A stretch of 64,000 nt of DNA from Rhizobium brockwellii (GCF_000769405.2 NZ_CP053439.1:2604001-2668000), one strand, 5' to 3'. Numbered from the stretch's first letter, positions 26,732 through 36,131 are shown. Notes: generated by a model not told the origin, from the sequence alone. Numbers and translations are program-made.

Positions 26732-27421
26732 ATGCGCGTACTGCTCGTCGAAGATGACGAAGACCTGAGCGGCCGGATCGCCGCCGTGTTGCGATCGGAG
26801 AACTTCGTCGTCGATATCGCACGCAACGGCGAGGACGCTCTCCATGCGGGGCTCACCGAACTTTTCGATGTCGCAATCCTCGACCTCGGCCTGCCGAAGA
26901 TCGATGGCGTCAGCGTGCTGAAAGGCTGGCGCGAGGGCGACCGCAACCTGCCGGTTCTGGTGCTGACGGCGCGCGACGGCTGGCCGGATAAGGTCTCGAG
27001 CTTCAAGGCCGGCGCCGACGATTTTCTCGCCAAGCCGTTCAAGGTGGAAGAACTGGTGCTTCGCCTGCGCGCCCTGGTGCGCCGGGCAGCCGGCCACGCC
27101 GCCTCGCGGCTCGTCTGCGGCGCGCTGGTCTTCGATGCGCAGCTTGGCACCTTCGAGCTCGACGGCCTGCCGCTGAAGCTGACGGCGCTGGAATGGCGGG
27201 TGCTCTCCTGCTTGATGTTGCGCAAGGAGATGATCGTCGACCGGCGCGAACTCACCGAGCGTGTCTATGACGGCGATGCCGAAGTCGACTCCAATTCCAT
27301 CGAAGTCATCATCGCCCGCCTGCGCAAGAAGCTCGGGGGTGAACGCATCGAGACGATGCGTGGCCGTATCGAGACGGTGCGCGGCCGCGGCTATATGCTG
27401 ACGGCGGCAGCCGCATCATGA
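26732..27421 (+). CDS. OmpR/QseB-family response regulator
   Basis: A 229-aa regulator with a receiver (acidic Glu7-Asp8-Asp9, phospho-Asp51 in AILDLGL, Lys101 in AKPF) and an OmpR-type winged helix (about 130-225). The kinase gene overlaps its stop (ATGA). The wing hairpin near the C-terminus contains a tandem heptad, RIETMRG followed by RIETVRG, from a 21-bp duplication (27344-27385), where relatives have one copy; this could change DNA contact. Likely targets are the divergent envelope genes. Confidence 0.9.
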   Translation: MRVLLVEDDEDLSGRIAAVLRSENFVVDIARNGEDALHAGLTELFDVAILDLGLPKIDGVSVLKGWREGDRNLPVLVLTARDGWPDKVSSFKAGADDFLAKPFKVEELVLRLRALVRRAAGHAASRLVCGALVFDAQLGTFELDGLPLKLTALEWRVLSCLMLRKEMIVDRRELTERVYDGDAEVDSNSIEVIIARLRKKLGGERIETMRGRIETVRGRGYMLTAAAAS

Positions 27422-28788
27422 AGGCTCCCTCCCTCAAGCCGAGATCGATCGCCGGCCGGCTGCTGATGTTCTCAGGCATCTTCGTGACGCTGGCGCTTGT
27501 CGTGGCCGCCATCGTGCTCTGGTTGGCGCTGAAGACGGTGGTGCGCGAGCAGGTTGACCAGCGCCTCGACACCCAGATCGGCGCCCTGGCCGGCGCGGTG
27601 ACGCGCGACGCTGAGGGACGGATCACCCTCTCCGCGCCGCTCGATGCGCCGCCCTTCGATCGCCCCTCCTCCGGCTGGTACTGGCAGATCGACGACGGGC
27701 AGCAACGCCTGACCTCGCGCTCCCTGATGAACGGCACGATCGACGCACCGCCGCCCCGGCAGGATCTGCGCCATGTGCTGATGGGCATGCCGACATCAGG
27801 CAACGGCGGTGATCGGGGAAGAGGGCCGCTCTACCTGCGCCAGGCAGTGCGCAGCATTGACGGCATGACGCTGACGATCACCGCGACGGCGCCAATGATC
27901 GCCCTCGTCGGCCCGGCGCTACGCGCCCTTTTCTGGCTGGTGCCTTGCATGCTGCTGCTGGGGTTCGTGCTGATGGCCGGCACGCTCTGGCAGATCGGCT
28001 TCGGCCTCAGGCCGCTGAAATCCATGGCGGCCGACATCGATGCCATCAATCGGGGAGAACGCGCCCGCCTGCCCGATGAGGCAACCAAGGAGCTTGCGCC
28101 GCTCTCACTGAAAACCAATGCGCTGCTGGCGTCCAATGAGGAAAGGCTCACGGCAACCCGCATGCAGTTCGCCAACCTCGCCCATGGCCTCAAGACGCCG
28201 GTGGCAAGCCTGCTGCTGGCGCTCGACGAGAAAAACGATCCCAAAGGCGCAATGCGCAGCCTCGCAGCCCGCATCGACAACAGGATCAAGCATCACCTCG
28301 CCGCCGCCCGCCGGGTGATGGCCTCATCGGACAATGTCGCCAGCACCGACGTGGCGGCATCGGTCGCCGATCTGCACCGGGCGATCGGCCAGATCCACGC
28401 CGAGCGCAAGATCGCCTTCCACACCGATATATCAGAGGGCCTGCGCGTCGCCTGCGACGAAAGCGATGTCGAGGAAATGCTCGGAAACCTGATCGACAAC
28501 GCCTTCAAATGGGCCGCCTCTCGCGTCACCGTCCGCGCCCGCCGCGACGGCCCGATCGCCCGCATCACCATCGAAGACGACGGCCCGGGAATCCCGCCGG
28601 ATCGCCTCGCCGCCGTGCTGCGGCCGGGTGTGCGGGAAGACGAACATGTGCCCGGCAATGGGTTTGGGCTGAGTATTGTGAACGAGCTTGCGGGGCTCTA
28701 CGGCGGGTCGCTGGTGCTGGAGGCGAATGGGGCGATGGGGTTGCGGTGTGTGTTGTGTTTGCCGGTGGCGGTGCGATCGGTGGAGTAG
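27418..28788 (+). CDS. Membrane sensor histidine kinase (QseC/PhoQ-like)
   Basis: A 456-aa kinase. Two membrane helices (about 15-40 and 165-190) flank a periplasmic sensor of about 125 residues; a HAMP linker follows. The H-box is FANLAHGLKTPVASL (His near 257), the N-box NLIDNAFKW, and ATP-lid motifs DDGPGIPPD and GNGFGLSIV are intact. It overlaps the regulator gene by 4 bp. The C-terminal 100 bp become less biased in codon use but the frame stays open. Signal unknown. Confidence 0.9.
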   Translation: MKAPSLKPRSIAGRLLMFSGIFVTLALVVAAIVLWLALKTVVREQVDQRLDTQIGALAGAVTRDAEGRITLSAPLDAPPFDRPSSGWYWQIDDGQQRLTSRSLMNGTIDAPPPRQDLRHVLMGMPTSGNGGDRGRGPLYLRQAVRSIDGMTLTITATAPMIALVGPALRALFWLVPCMLLLGFVLMAGTLWQIGFGLRPLKSMAADIDAINRGERARLPDEATKELAPLSLKTNALLASNEERLTATRMQFANLAHGLKTPVASLLLALDEKNDPKGAMRSLAARIDNRIKHHLAAARRVMASSDNVASTDVAASVADLHRAIGQIHAERKIAFHTDISEGLRVACDESDVEEMLGNLIDNAFKWAASRVTVRARRDGPIARITIEDDGPGIPPDRLAAVLRPGVREDEHVPGNGFGLSIVNELAGLYGGSLVLEANGAMGLRCVLCLPVAVRSVE

Positions 28789-29073
28789 GATTTTTGGATG
28801 GTTTGATCGGGCGGTGAAGATGGATATCGCCCATCTATGCCAGTCCTTTGAACGGCGAATTCCGAGGGCTGGCGGCCGATGCTCGTCTTCTCCGCAACGC
28901 TCGACCTTCTCTGATGCCCCTCCCTCAAAGCCACAACCCAGCCCCCTTCCCGATAACCGCTCCCGCCGAGACGTCTTTCGCCTCGCCTCTGCCTTGTTGC
29001 TCGCGTATCCTGACGCCCGATTCGCCGTCCGCAAACGAGGGTGGGCATGAACGAAGCATCAAAGGAGAGCGCG

Positions 29074-30093
29074 ATGTCGGACGCCAAGAGCGGCATTTCT
29101 GGACTACGGCCGCATATTACAGTCATCGGCGTCGGCGGTGGTGGTGGCAATGCGATCAACAATATGATCGCGGAAAAGCTGGCAGGCGTCGAATTCGTCG
29201 CCGCAAACACGGATGCTCAGGTGCTGGCCACCTCCAAGGCGACGCGCCGCATCCAGCTTGGCGCGAATGTGACGGAGGGTCTCGGCGCCGGTTCGCTGCC
29301 GGAGGTCGGCCATGCGGCTGCCGAAGAGTCGCTCGATGAAATCATGGATCACCTGGCCGGCTCGCACATGTGCTTCGTCACCGCCGGCATGGGTGGCGGC
29401 ACGGGCACGGGTGCTGCACCCGTCATCGCCCGCGCTGCGCGTGCCGCCGGCATCCTGACGGTCGGCGTCGTCACCAAGCCCTTTACCTTCGAAGGCAACC
29501 GCCGCATGCGGATGGCGGAAATCGGCATCGAGGCGCTTCGCCAGGCGGCCGATACGGTCATCGTCATTCCCAATCAAAACCTCTTCCGCATTGCCGATGC
29601 AAAAACGACCTTCGCCGATGCCTTCATGACGGCCGACCGCGTGCTCTATGCCGGCGTCGGCTGCATTACCGACCTGATCGTCAAGGAAGGCCTGATCAAC
29701 CTCGATTTTGCCGACGTGAAGTCGGTCATGTCAGGCATGGGCCGCGCCATGATGGGCACTGGCGAAGCCTCCGGTGAGAGCCGCGCGATGAAGGCGGCGG
29801 AAGCAGCAATTGCCAACCCGCTTCTCGACGACATCTCGATGCGGGGCGCCAGGGGCGTGCTGATCTCGATCTCCGGTGGGTCGGATATGACGCTGTTCGA
29901 AGTGGACGAGGCGGCAAGCCGCATTCGTGACGAAGTGCAGGAAGACGCCGATATCGTCGTCGGCGCGATCTTCGACCGCAGCCTCGACGGCAAGTTCCGT
30001 GTCTCGGTGGTGGCGACCGGCCTCGAAGGCAGCCCGCTGCCCGCATCCGCGCCTCACGCCGCCGAACAGGTCCAGACGCGTACGCTGCAGTAA
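29074..30093 (+). CDS. ftsZ2: FtsZ2, short FtsZ paralogue lacking the C-terminal tail
   Basis: A 339-aa tubulin-like GTPase. Nucleotide-binding motifs are all present: [13 protein letters not shown] (about 19-31), FVAANTD, and the signature [14 protein letters not shown] (104-117). It ends just after RVSVVATGL plus about 25 residues, so it lacks the long linker and the conserved tail that binds FtsA. Sinorhizobium meliloti has a similarly short FtsZ2 not essential for division. ATG 29074 is preferred because AAAGGAGAG precedes it. It stands alone, far from any division cluster. Confidence 0.92.
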   Translation: MSDAKSGISGLRPHITVIGVGGGGGNAINNMIAEKLAGVEFVAANTDAQVLATSKATRRIQLGANVTEGLGAGSLPEVGHAAAEESLDEIMDHLAGSHMCFVTAGMGGGTGTGAAPVIARAARAAGILTVGVVTKPFTFEGNRRMRMAEIGIEALRQAADTVIVIPNQNLFRIADAKTTFADAFMTADRVLYAGVGCITDLIVKEGLINLDFADVKSVMSGMGRAMMGTGEASGESRAMKAAEAAIANPLLDDISMRGARGVLISISGGSDMTLFEVDEAASRIRDEVQEDADIVVGAIFDRSLDGKFRVSVVATGLEGSPLPASAPHAAEQVQTRTLQ

Positions 30094-30113
30094 GCGCAGC
30101 GGACATATCCGAA

Positions 30114-30157
30114 CACGACAGGCTGCCGCGTCTTTTCAGGCGCGCGGCGCTGTCGTG
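30114..30157. repeat. Hairpin downstream of ftsZ2
   Basis: Inverted arms CACGACAG (30114-30121) and CTGTCGTG (30150-30157) enclose a second GC-rich pairing (GCCGCG with CGCGGC). There is no poly-T run, so it is a possible RNA-stabilising or weak termination structure, or a palindromic intergenic repeat. It begins 20 bp after the ftsZ2 stop. Confidence 0.5.
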
Positions 30158-30212
30158 CTTCAATGTCCTACGCTCGGGGAAATCGCCGCGATCATCGGTC
30201 GTTGATTCGCGA

Positions 30213-30425
30213 TCACCTGTCGTTGATCGTGGGAAGGTGCGTTTCGACCTCTACGCGGCGCTTGTCATCCAGCGGCTCGATGTGCTTCTGCCAGAAGGCC
30301 TCGGCCTCCGGCGTGTCATCATCCCAGTGGCGGATCTTGACGATATTGTCATCGATCTTGGCCAGCCGTTTGCCGCCAAGCCGCAGGTATTCGTCCGCCA
30401 GTTCTTTCGATCGGGTCGTTTGCAT
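30213..30425 (-). CDS. Hypothetical protein, 70 aa
   Basis: A small, charged, probably helical protein with no membrane segment. ATG 30425 is chosen since GGAGGA lies seven bases upstream. It reads LADEYLRLGGKRLAKIDDNI and WDDDTPEAEAFWQKHIEPL. I do not recognise the family. It is convergent with ftsZ2 and lies between the ftsZ2 end and the 71-bp partial copy of that end. Confidence 0.6.
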   Translation of the reverse strand: MQTTRSKELADEYLRLGGKRLAKIDDNIVKIRHWDDDTPEAEAFWQKHIEPLDDKRRVEVETHLPTINDR

Positions 30426-30698
30426 GTCGTGTTCCTCCATAGGCGAACCGAAAGGCCGATCGTCGTTACCGGGTTGGCCGGCAATCGGCATCCCCGTTAT
30501 CGGCGCTTCCGCGCCTTCCAGTTAAACAGTACGGCGGGATCATGGTTCCAAATCATCGGCCGAAACCGGTCCACGCGGCCGGCTGAAGGCTTCGGCCGCC
30601 ATCCATGTTCCGCACGGCCCGCCGCTCTTGCTACCGGGACAGCCGGAGACGCCTCGTACTGGCTGGAGAGCGGCCTTGTCCGGAACGGCAAGACTGCA

Positions 30699-30769
30699 CA
30701 AGTTCCGCGTCTCAGGGGTAGCGACCGGCCAGGAAGGCAGCCCGCTGCCCGCATCCGCGCCTCACGCGG
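30699..30769 (+). pseudogene. Partial duplicate of the ftsZ2 3' end
   Basis: These 71 bp align without gaps to 29991-30061 in ftsZ2, with 64 identical bases by my count. The frame still reads KFRVSGVATG and [13 protein letters not shown]. The flanks do not match. The copy lies 708 bp from the original in the same orientation and is followed by unrelated sequence, so it is a remnant, not a gene. The remaining 30426-30698 shows nothing I can call. Confidence 0.8.
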
Positions 30770-30840
30770 CCGTTAAACTCCCCGCCGTCAAGAGAAGGGG
30801 CGGGGCGGCGTCGGCATTCGAGCGGTAAGGCCCATTGGAG

Positions 30841-30912
30841 CGCCGTGCGTCCTTTTGGACGCACAAAGGACGCTCTAACACCTTCAATCCTCGCATCGTA
30901 CTTTCCGATGCG
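30841..30912. repeat. Rhizobial-type palindromic element next to the VCBS gene end
   Basis: Two hairpins are visible: GTGCGTCC (30845-30852) with GGACGCAC (30857-30864), loop TTTT; and CGCATCG (30892-30898) with CGATGCG (30906-30912). The second ends one base before the VCBS gene stop codon and may terminate its leftward transcript. The reverse strand resembles the element at 10262-10335. From memory this motif is widespread in Rhizobium intergenic DNA. Confidence 0.55.
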
Positions 30913-32454
30913 CTAGGCGAACAGAACGTCCGAGATATTGTGCACCACGGCGATTTCGTCGGTCCCGGTGTTGGTGAGGTAGAGATTATCCGCCGCTGAG
31001 TCATAGACCACGTTGGTGATCAAGTCGTCTCCCGGTATGGCGATGTTGACATCGACCGTTGTCTTGACCCCGGTTTCGAAGTCGAATGCCGTGCCGATAT
31101 GCTCGCTGCTGGAGGAATCGCCGAAGAAGAACGTGCCGTCGACGGCAAAGCCGTAGCCGAGCCCGCCCGCAGCGAAGGTCTTGGTCTCGATCGGGCTCAG
31201 CGTATCGGGGTCGATCTTGGAGACCTGCCAGGTGGCATCATCGATGCGGCCGACGACGTAAATGCCGGTCGAATCCTGCATCGTATTGACGGCCGTGAAT
31301 CCACCCCAGTCGAACGTACCCGCGCCGTTCTCGCCGACAAGGCCCGGGATCGGGTCGCCCCGCTGATCGGACGATCCGTCGGCGGCATCCCACTTTGCGA
31401 GATAGGTCTGATCGGGGAAAGGGTCCTCCTCGCCTCTCGCCTCGTTGGTTCGGCCGATGATCTCGCCGCCGCGGACTGAAAAATAGGTTCCGCCGATGTC
31501 ATATTCGCCCTTTTCATAGTCGCCGAGAGAGATGGCGCCGCTGGCGTTGTCGGCTTCAAATGCCGCGGCGTTGTCGTAAATGCTCACCATGGAATCATCT
31601 GGGAAACCATGGCCGGAACTGACGTAATACTTGCCGGTTAGCGGATCGATCGCGACCCCCTGGAGTTCGTAATGGTCCAGGAAGGGGCGCACCACATCCG
31701 CCTGTGCCTCGACATGACTGGTGTTCAACGACTTTCCGTCCGTCACGCCGTCGACGGTCAGGGTGATCACGCCGGCATCCGCGTGACCGGCGCCGTCGGA
31801 GACCTTGTAATATTGGAGTTTCTCCGTGACATGCTCGCCGTCATCGAGGCCCGCCTTGACGGCCGGGTCGAGATCGTAGGTGAAGCTTCCATCGCCTGCG
31901 AAATGGAAGGTGCCGAATTCACCCGCCACGTCGGTCGTCTGCCCTTGCCCCTGACCGGCAGGAATGCTGGTGCCCTCGACCGAGCGCAGGAAGAGCGTGC
32001 CCGCCTCTCCCGGGTGATCATTGGCAAGCACGTTGCGGGCCATCTCGCTTCCTTCGCGGAAGGAGAAGGCATCGTCGACCGCGACCGGCGGGCTCGTGAC
32101 CCCGTGAATGTCGAGCTTGAAATGGCCGACATCCGTGTTGCCGGCACCGTCGGAAATCTTGTAGCCGATCGTCTCCGTCAGCGTCATTCCCTGGAGGAAA
32201 CCCGCCTTGGCGGCATCGTTCAGGGTATAGGTGTAAGAGCCGTCGGCCTTGACGTGGAACGTGCCGTATTCACCCTCGATATTGGTGACCTGCCCGACCG
32301 TTTTGGCAAGAACTCGCTCGCCATCGAAGAAGTTGAGGAACATGTTGCCGGAGCCCCCGGCCAGATCATTATCCAGCAGATTGCCCGAGATCACGTCATT
32401 CTCGGAAGCGCTGCTGACATCATCGACCGCCACAGGTTTTGCAAGCTCTGTCAT
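30913..32454 (-). CDS. Secreted cadherin-like/VCBS repeat protein with propeller-like C-terminus
   Basis: A 513-aa acidic protein without a classical signal peptide. Residues 5-115 and 118-230 are two cadherin-like repeats of the VCBS/Ra type: each begins PVAVDD, contains LDND or LANDHPGE and GTFH, and ends in ISDGAGN or VSDGAGH. Residues 255-505 contain beta-rich segments such as GVAIDPLTGKYYVSSGHG that fit a propeller. The acidic composition and short hydrophobic end VLFA suggest type I secretion, as for rhizobial Rap adhesins exported by PrsDE. AAGGAG precedes ATG 32454. No secretion genes are nearby. Confidence 0.72.
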   Translation of the reverse strand: MTELAKPVAVDDVSSASENDVISGNLLDNDLAGGSGNMFLNFFDGERVLAKTVGQVTNIEGEYGTFHVKADGSYTYTLNDAAKAGFLQGMTLTETIGYKISDGAGNTDVGHFKLDIHGVTSPPVAVDDAFSFREGSEMARNVLANDHPGEAGTLFLRSVEGTSIPAGQGQGQTTDVAGEFGTFHFAGDGSFTYDLDPAVKAGLDDGEHVTEKLQYYKVSDGAGHADAGVITLTVDGVTDGKSLNTSHVEAQADVVRPFLDHYELQGVAIDPLTGKYYVSSGHGFPDDSMVSIYDNAAAFEADNASGAISLGDYEKGEYDIGGTYFSVRGGEIIGRTNEARGEEDPFPDQTYLAKWDAADGSSDQRGDPIPGLVGENGAGTFDWGGFTAVNTMQDSTGIYVVGRIDDATWQVSKIDPDTLSPIETKTFAAGGLGYGFAVDGTFFFGDSSSSEHIGTAFDFETGVKTTVDVNIAIPGDDLITNVVYDSAADNLYLTNTGTDEIAVVHNISDVLFA

Positions 32455-32785
32455 GGATATCTCCTTCAAGATCCATTCGCCTTGGTCTATCGGGAGGAAA
32501 GCAGCTGTGATCGGGAAGGTCAACGAATTTTCTAGCAGGAGTAGTATTTTAGCTTTTCACAGCTTTGTCATGCTTAGGATTTAGCCCTAGGCGGATGCCG
32601 CTGAGGCAGACAGCACCATCAAGACCGACGCGGCGACCAAGACCGTGGCACGATATGAATTCATTGAAATCCTCCACCCCGCGCAGCATCAATCTTACGC
32701 GCGTCGATGCACAGCATGACGGCAGATTTGTCCGGCGTGAGGCGATGATGACTGCTATATCATCGATCGACCAATTGGCCTCGCC

Positions 32786-33610
32786 TCAGCCCACCAACTC
32801 CCTGATCTTCGCCGCATCCTCGGCCGTCGCCGGGTTGTACACCACCATGCTGAGATCCGGCCGGCCATCCACCTGGAAGGCGGAATATTCGAAAGCGAGT
32901 GGGCCGAGAATGGGGTGTTTGATGTGCTTGGCGCCCTCGCCGTGGGTGCGCACGTCGTTGTCGCGCCACATCGCCAGGAATTCGGGGCTCTTGCGGCAGA
33001 GTTCGTCGACGAGGGGCTCGACTTCGGCCGCGGCACCCGCGCGGGCCGCATCCACGCGGAAAGCGGCGACGACAAAGCGGGCAACACTTTCCCAGTCGTA
33101 CTGGGCGGCGCGTACGCGCGGATCGAGGAAGATGAAGCGCAGCACGTTGCGCTCTTCCGGCGGCAGCGCCCCGTAATCGGTTAGAAGCACAGTCGCCGCC
33201 CTGTTCCAGGCAATCACGTCCCAGATGGCGTTGCGGATCAGCGCCGGGCTCGGGTCGAGCGCATCGAGCACGCCCTGCAACCTCGGCGTTACGCCCTCTT
33301 GCATGTGGTAACGCACTTCGGGCGGCCGGCCGAGGCCGATGAGGAAGAGATGCTCGCGCTCGACATCCGTCAGCATCAGCGCGCGAGAGATCCGGTCGAG
33401 CACGTCGGCAGACGGCGCACCGCCGCGCCCTTGCTCCAGCCAGGTGTACCAGGTCGGGCTGATATTGGCGCGGCTCGCCACCTCCTCGCGCCGCAGACCC
33501 GGCGTGCGCCGCCGCTCCCCCGCAAAACCGAGGGCCGCGGGATCGAGCCTGACGCGGCGACCCTTCAGATAGGCGCCGAGCCGATTGTCCGAGCTGACGA
33601 ATTCACCCAT
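32786..33610 (-). CDS. XRE-family regulator with MmyB-like ligand-binding domain
   Basis: A 274-aa regulator. Residues 8-75 form an XRE helix-turn-helix with the family sequence [21 protein letters not shown], and residues 100-270 an MmyB-like PAS-type domain ([37 protein letters not shown]). Such regulators are often encoded divergently from a short-chain dehydrogenase, exactly as here, and probably repress it. ATG 33610 is 90 bp from the SDR start. Confidence 0.87.
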   Translation of the reverse strand: MGEFVSSDNRLGAYLKGRRVRLDPAALGFAGERRRTPGLRREEVASRANISPTWYTWLEQGRGGAPSADVLDRISRALMLTDVEREHLFLIGLGRPPEVRYHMQEGVTPRLQGVLDALDPSPALIRNAIWDVIAWNRAATVLLTDYGALPPEERNVLRFIFLDPRVRAAQYDWESVARFVVAAFRVDAARAGAAAEVEPLVDELCRKSPEFLAMWRDNDVRTHGEGAKHIKHPILGPLAFEYSAFQVDGRPDLSMVVYNPATAEDAAKIRELVG

Positions 33611-33624
33611 CCTGTTAGCCTATA

Positions 33625-33656
33625 TACCATGATAATGTCACTACTTTACCATGATA
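33625..33656. promoter_or_regulatory. Direct repeat, candidate operator between XRE and SDR genes
   Basis: TACCATGATA occurs twice with no mismatch (33625-33634 and 33647-33656), starts 22 bp apart, about two helical turns. Both copies lie in the 90-bp divergent promoter region, and no other strong dyad is visible there. This suits binding of two regulator dimers on one face of the DNA. Confidence 0.6.
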
Positions 33657-33700
33657 GAGGCAGAGCAGATATGTGTCTCCAGCAAAAACGGAGATATCAG

Positions 33701-34591
33701 ATGCGCGTATTCGTCACTGGAGCCACCGGCTGGGTCGGCTCAGCCGTCGTCAATGAATTGATCGCCGCCGGCCATCAGCTGCTCGGGCTCACCCGCTCGG
33801 ACAAGGGAGCGGATCAACTGACTGCCGCCGGGGCCGAGGTCCATCGCGGTACGCTCGACGACCTAGAAAGCCTAAAGAGCGGTGCGGCTGAGGCGGACGC
33901 CGTGATCCACACAGCTTTCAACCACGATTTCTCGAAATTTGCCGAGAACTGCGCCGCCGACCGGCGCGCCATCGAGGCGCTCGGCGAAGCCCTCCAAGGC
34001 TCCGATCGTCCGCTACTGGTCACAGCCGGCCTCGGCTTTGCCCCCGGCCGTGTCGGCACCGAGAAGGATCCGCCCATGCCGACGTCGGAGACCTACCCTC
34101 GCGCCTCCGAAATCACCGCAGTATCGCTGGTCGCCCGCGGCGTGCGCGCCTCCACCGTCCGGCTCCCGCCTTCGGTGCATGGCCATGGGGACCACGGCTT
34201 CGTGCCGATCCTGATCGATTTGGCCCGGCGCAAGGGCGTCTCAGCCTATATCGGCGAAGGACAGAACCGCTGGCCGGCCGTGCACCGGCTCGATGCCGCC
34301 CGCGTCTACCGCCTGGCGCTGGAACGCGGCGCCGTCGGTGGCCCGTACCTGGCAGTCGCAGAAGAGGGAGTTGCCTTCAGGCAGATCGCCGAGGTCATCG
34401 GCCGACGGCTCGATGTGCCCGCCGTGTCGCTCTCTCCGGAAGAAGCGGCCGAGCATTTCGGCTGGTTCGCCCTGTTCGCCGGCTTCGACATCCCAACCTC
34501 GAGCGAGCATACCCGCGGGCTGCTCAGCTGGCAGCCGCAACAGCCCGGCCTCCTCGCCGATATCGACCATCCCGCCTATTTCGGCGGGTAG
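33701..34591 (+). CDS. SDR-family NAD(P)-dependent oxidoreductase (atypical/extended)
   Basis: A 296-aa protein with an N-terminal Rossmann motif GATGWVG (residues 6-12) and nucleoside-diphosphate-sugar-epimerase-like body. The catalytic YxxxK of classical SDRs is not evident; instead TYPRASE is near the expected place, so it belongs to the atypical group. GGAG lies before ATG 33701. It is divergent from, and probably controlled by, the XRE regulator. Substrate unknown. Confidence 0.85.
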   Translation: MRVFVTGATGWVGSAVVNELIAAGHQLLGLTRSDKGADQLTAAGAEVHRGTLDDLESLKSGAAEADAVIHTAFNHDFSKFAENCAADRRAIEALGEALQGSDRPLLVTAGLGFAPGRVGTEKDPPMPTSETYPRASEITAVSLVARGVRASTVRLPPSVHGHGDHGFVPILIDLARRKGVSAYIGEGQNRWPAVHRLDAARVYRLALERGAVGGPYLAVAEEGVAFRQIAEVIGRRLDVPAVSLSPEEAAEHFGWFALFAGFDIPTSSEHTRGLLSWQPQQPGLLADIDHPAYFGG

Positions 34592-34848
34592 GAACCGTGT
34601 CCACATATAAAAATGGAGCATTCCGTCACTGGAGAAAACGGAAATGCCTGCCGGCTTGGCTCGTGAGGAGAACCAGCGGCAGTTCCCATCGGGTGCGCGG
34701 CAGCGAAGCGGGGCGCCGACGGCGGGGTGAGTGAGCGTTTCCCTCAAACCCACTGCCTGCGCAAAGGGCACCGCGCCGGCAGGAAATAGGGAACCGTGTC
34801 GTCCGCCATCGGTTGATCAGAGGTCCACCTCAAACATGGAGCCGAAAA

Positions 34849-35022
34849 ATGAGCAAGACCAACGCTCGTGAACTTCAGAAACGCGCCGAACGGCAGGTGA
34901 GGAACACCAGCGCCGGCGGCCATCTCGGCGGCACATATTTCGGCCAGCAACCGGACGGAAAGACCGCCTCGTCAACCAACAACGACAGTGCCAAGGCGCG
35001 GCCGAACGACGGAAGCAAATAG
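34849..35022 (+). CDS. Small hydrophilic protein, 57 aa
   Basis: A short gene with GGAG seven bases before ATG 34849. The product is rich in Gly, Asn, Ser, Lys and Arg, begins SKTNARELQKRAERQ and has no hydrophobic segment; it is likely disordered after the first helix. No family recognised. A perfect 8-bp hairpin (GCGCCCAG 35062-35069, CTGGGCGC 35074-35081) follows 40 bp downstream. The 257 bp before the gene (34592-34848) show nothing else clear. Confidence 0.5.
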   Translation: MSKTNARELQKRAERQVRNTSAGGHLGGTYFGQQPDGKTASSTNNDSAKARPNDGSK

Positions 35023-35198
35023 GGCCGCAGGCTTTACCTCACCTAGTAAAAGAATTCTCCTGCGCCCAGGGATCTGGGCGCCTCCCCTGCTCGCGCCGTC
35101 CACCTCGCTATTGATCGGCAACGCCTCCGCGCTAGCTTCTGCTCGCAGGCCGAGCAGCCGCGAGGGACACGATCTTTGGGTGAAGGCGGAGGGGCGAC

Positions 35199-36131
35199 GT
35201 GGCATCCTATTCGATTGACGATGCGATCCGGGAACTTGCGCCGGCTCTCGACAAAGCGCCGGCGGGCGCGGTCAGCGGCGAATGGACAGCCACCACGATG
35301 CAGGCAGGGCATTCCTCCCGGACGGGCGGCTACCGCGATGCCGAGGGAAACTATGTCCCGGAGGCCTCCAGGCATCCGCTCGATATCATCTCCGATATCG
35401 TCGAAAAGCTCGGTACATCAGGGGCAGCCCGCTTTAACAAGGTGTTAATCCGATGGAAGAAGCCGAAGTTCCCCTTCATGCGGGGAGAGATCACGCTCGA
35501 AACGAGTTATGATCGGACGATCGTGCCGCGCGGCCCCGACGATCCGATCTACGAAACCGCTGCCGCAGCGCGGCGCGTCTTCTGGCAGAGCCGCGGTACA
35601 ATCCAGGAGGACTTTGCCGCTGAGCGCGGAACGGCCAATATTCACGCCCAGACAAAATGGTTCGGCCCGCATCGCCGCATCCTCGCTATCCATATGCCGG
35701 GAAGGTCGATACTTGCCACTGACGGGCTGTCGACACCCTGGGCCGGCATATCCGAGCCGGAGAACGGCGTCGAATGCGAGCTTTTCATGGAATTCGACGC
35801 CGCGACGCTGGATGCGGCCGGGATCGAAAACTGGGCGAACCTGTTGATCAACATCGGAGACCTCGTGGCGGACGGTTATCGCGTCGCCCGCGATGTCGAG
35901 AAGCATGGCGCCATCCTGTTCTGCCGGCTGACCGAGGATTACCCCCCGATGACCCGGATCATGCTCAGCCGTGACGCAGGCCGGATCGACGGCCTGCCTT
36001 TCGGCCCCGCGCCGTTGATCCGGGCAACGCCGATTGCGGAAACCGAAATCGAAGGGCAGGATCTTTCCGACGACTGGGGGGCTGCGGCCGCCCGCAACGC
36101 CCTGACCAAACGCGGCATGGAGATTGATTGA
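35199..36131 (+). CDS. Hypothetical two-part protein, 310 aa
   Basis: A soluble protein with no signal peptide; start GTG 35199 after GGAGGGG. The N-terminal half (1-115) has WTATTMQAGHSSRTGGYRD and a beta-rich LETSYDRT. The C-terminal half (about 150-300) has a tryptophan-containing beta structure (LSTPWAGI; ECELFMEFD), which faintly recalls Suppressor-of-fused-like domains seen in polymorphic-toxin immunity proteins. That resemblance is weak. No toxin or effector gene adjoins. I do not recognise the family. Confidence 0.6.
   Translation: MASYSIDDAIRELAPALDKAPAGAVSGEWTATTMQAGHSSRTGGYRDAEGNYVPEASRHPLDIISDIVEKLGTSGAARFNKVLIRWKKPKFPFMRGEITLETSYDRTIVPRGPDDPIYETAAAARRVFWQSRGTIQEDFAAERGTANIHAQTKWFGPHRRILAIHMPGRSILATDGLSTPWAGISEPENGVECELFMEFDAATLDAAGIENWANLLINIGDLVADGYRVARDVEKHGAILFCRLTEDYPPMTRIMLSRDAGRIDGLPFGPAPLIRATPIAETEIEGQDLSDDWGAAAARNALTKRGMEID

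Noticed and set aside
34241..34771. 176-codon open frame on the - strand
   Set aside because: Its 3' half is antisense to the SDR gene and the 5' half has no coding signal that I trust.
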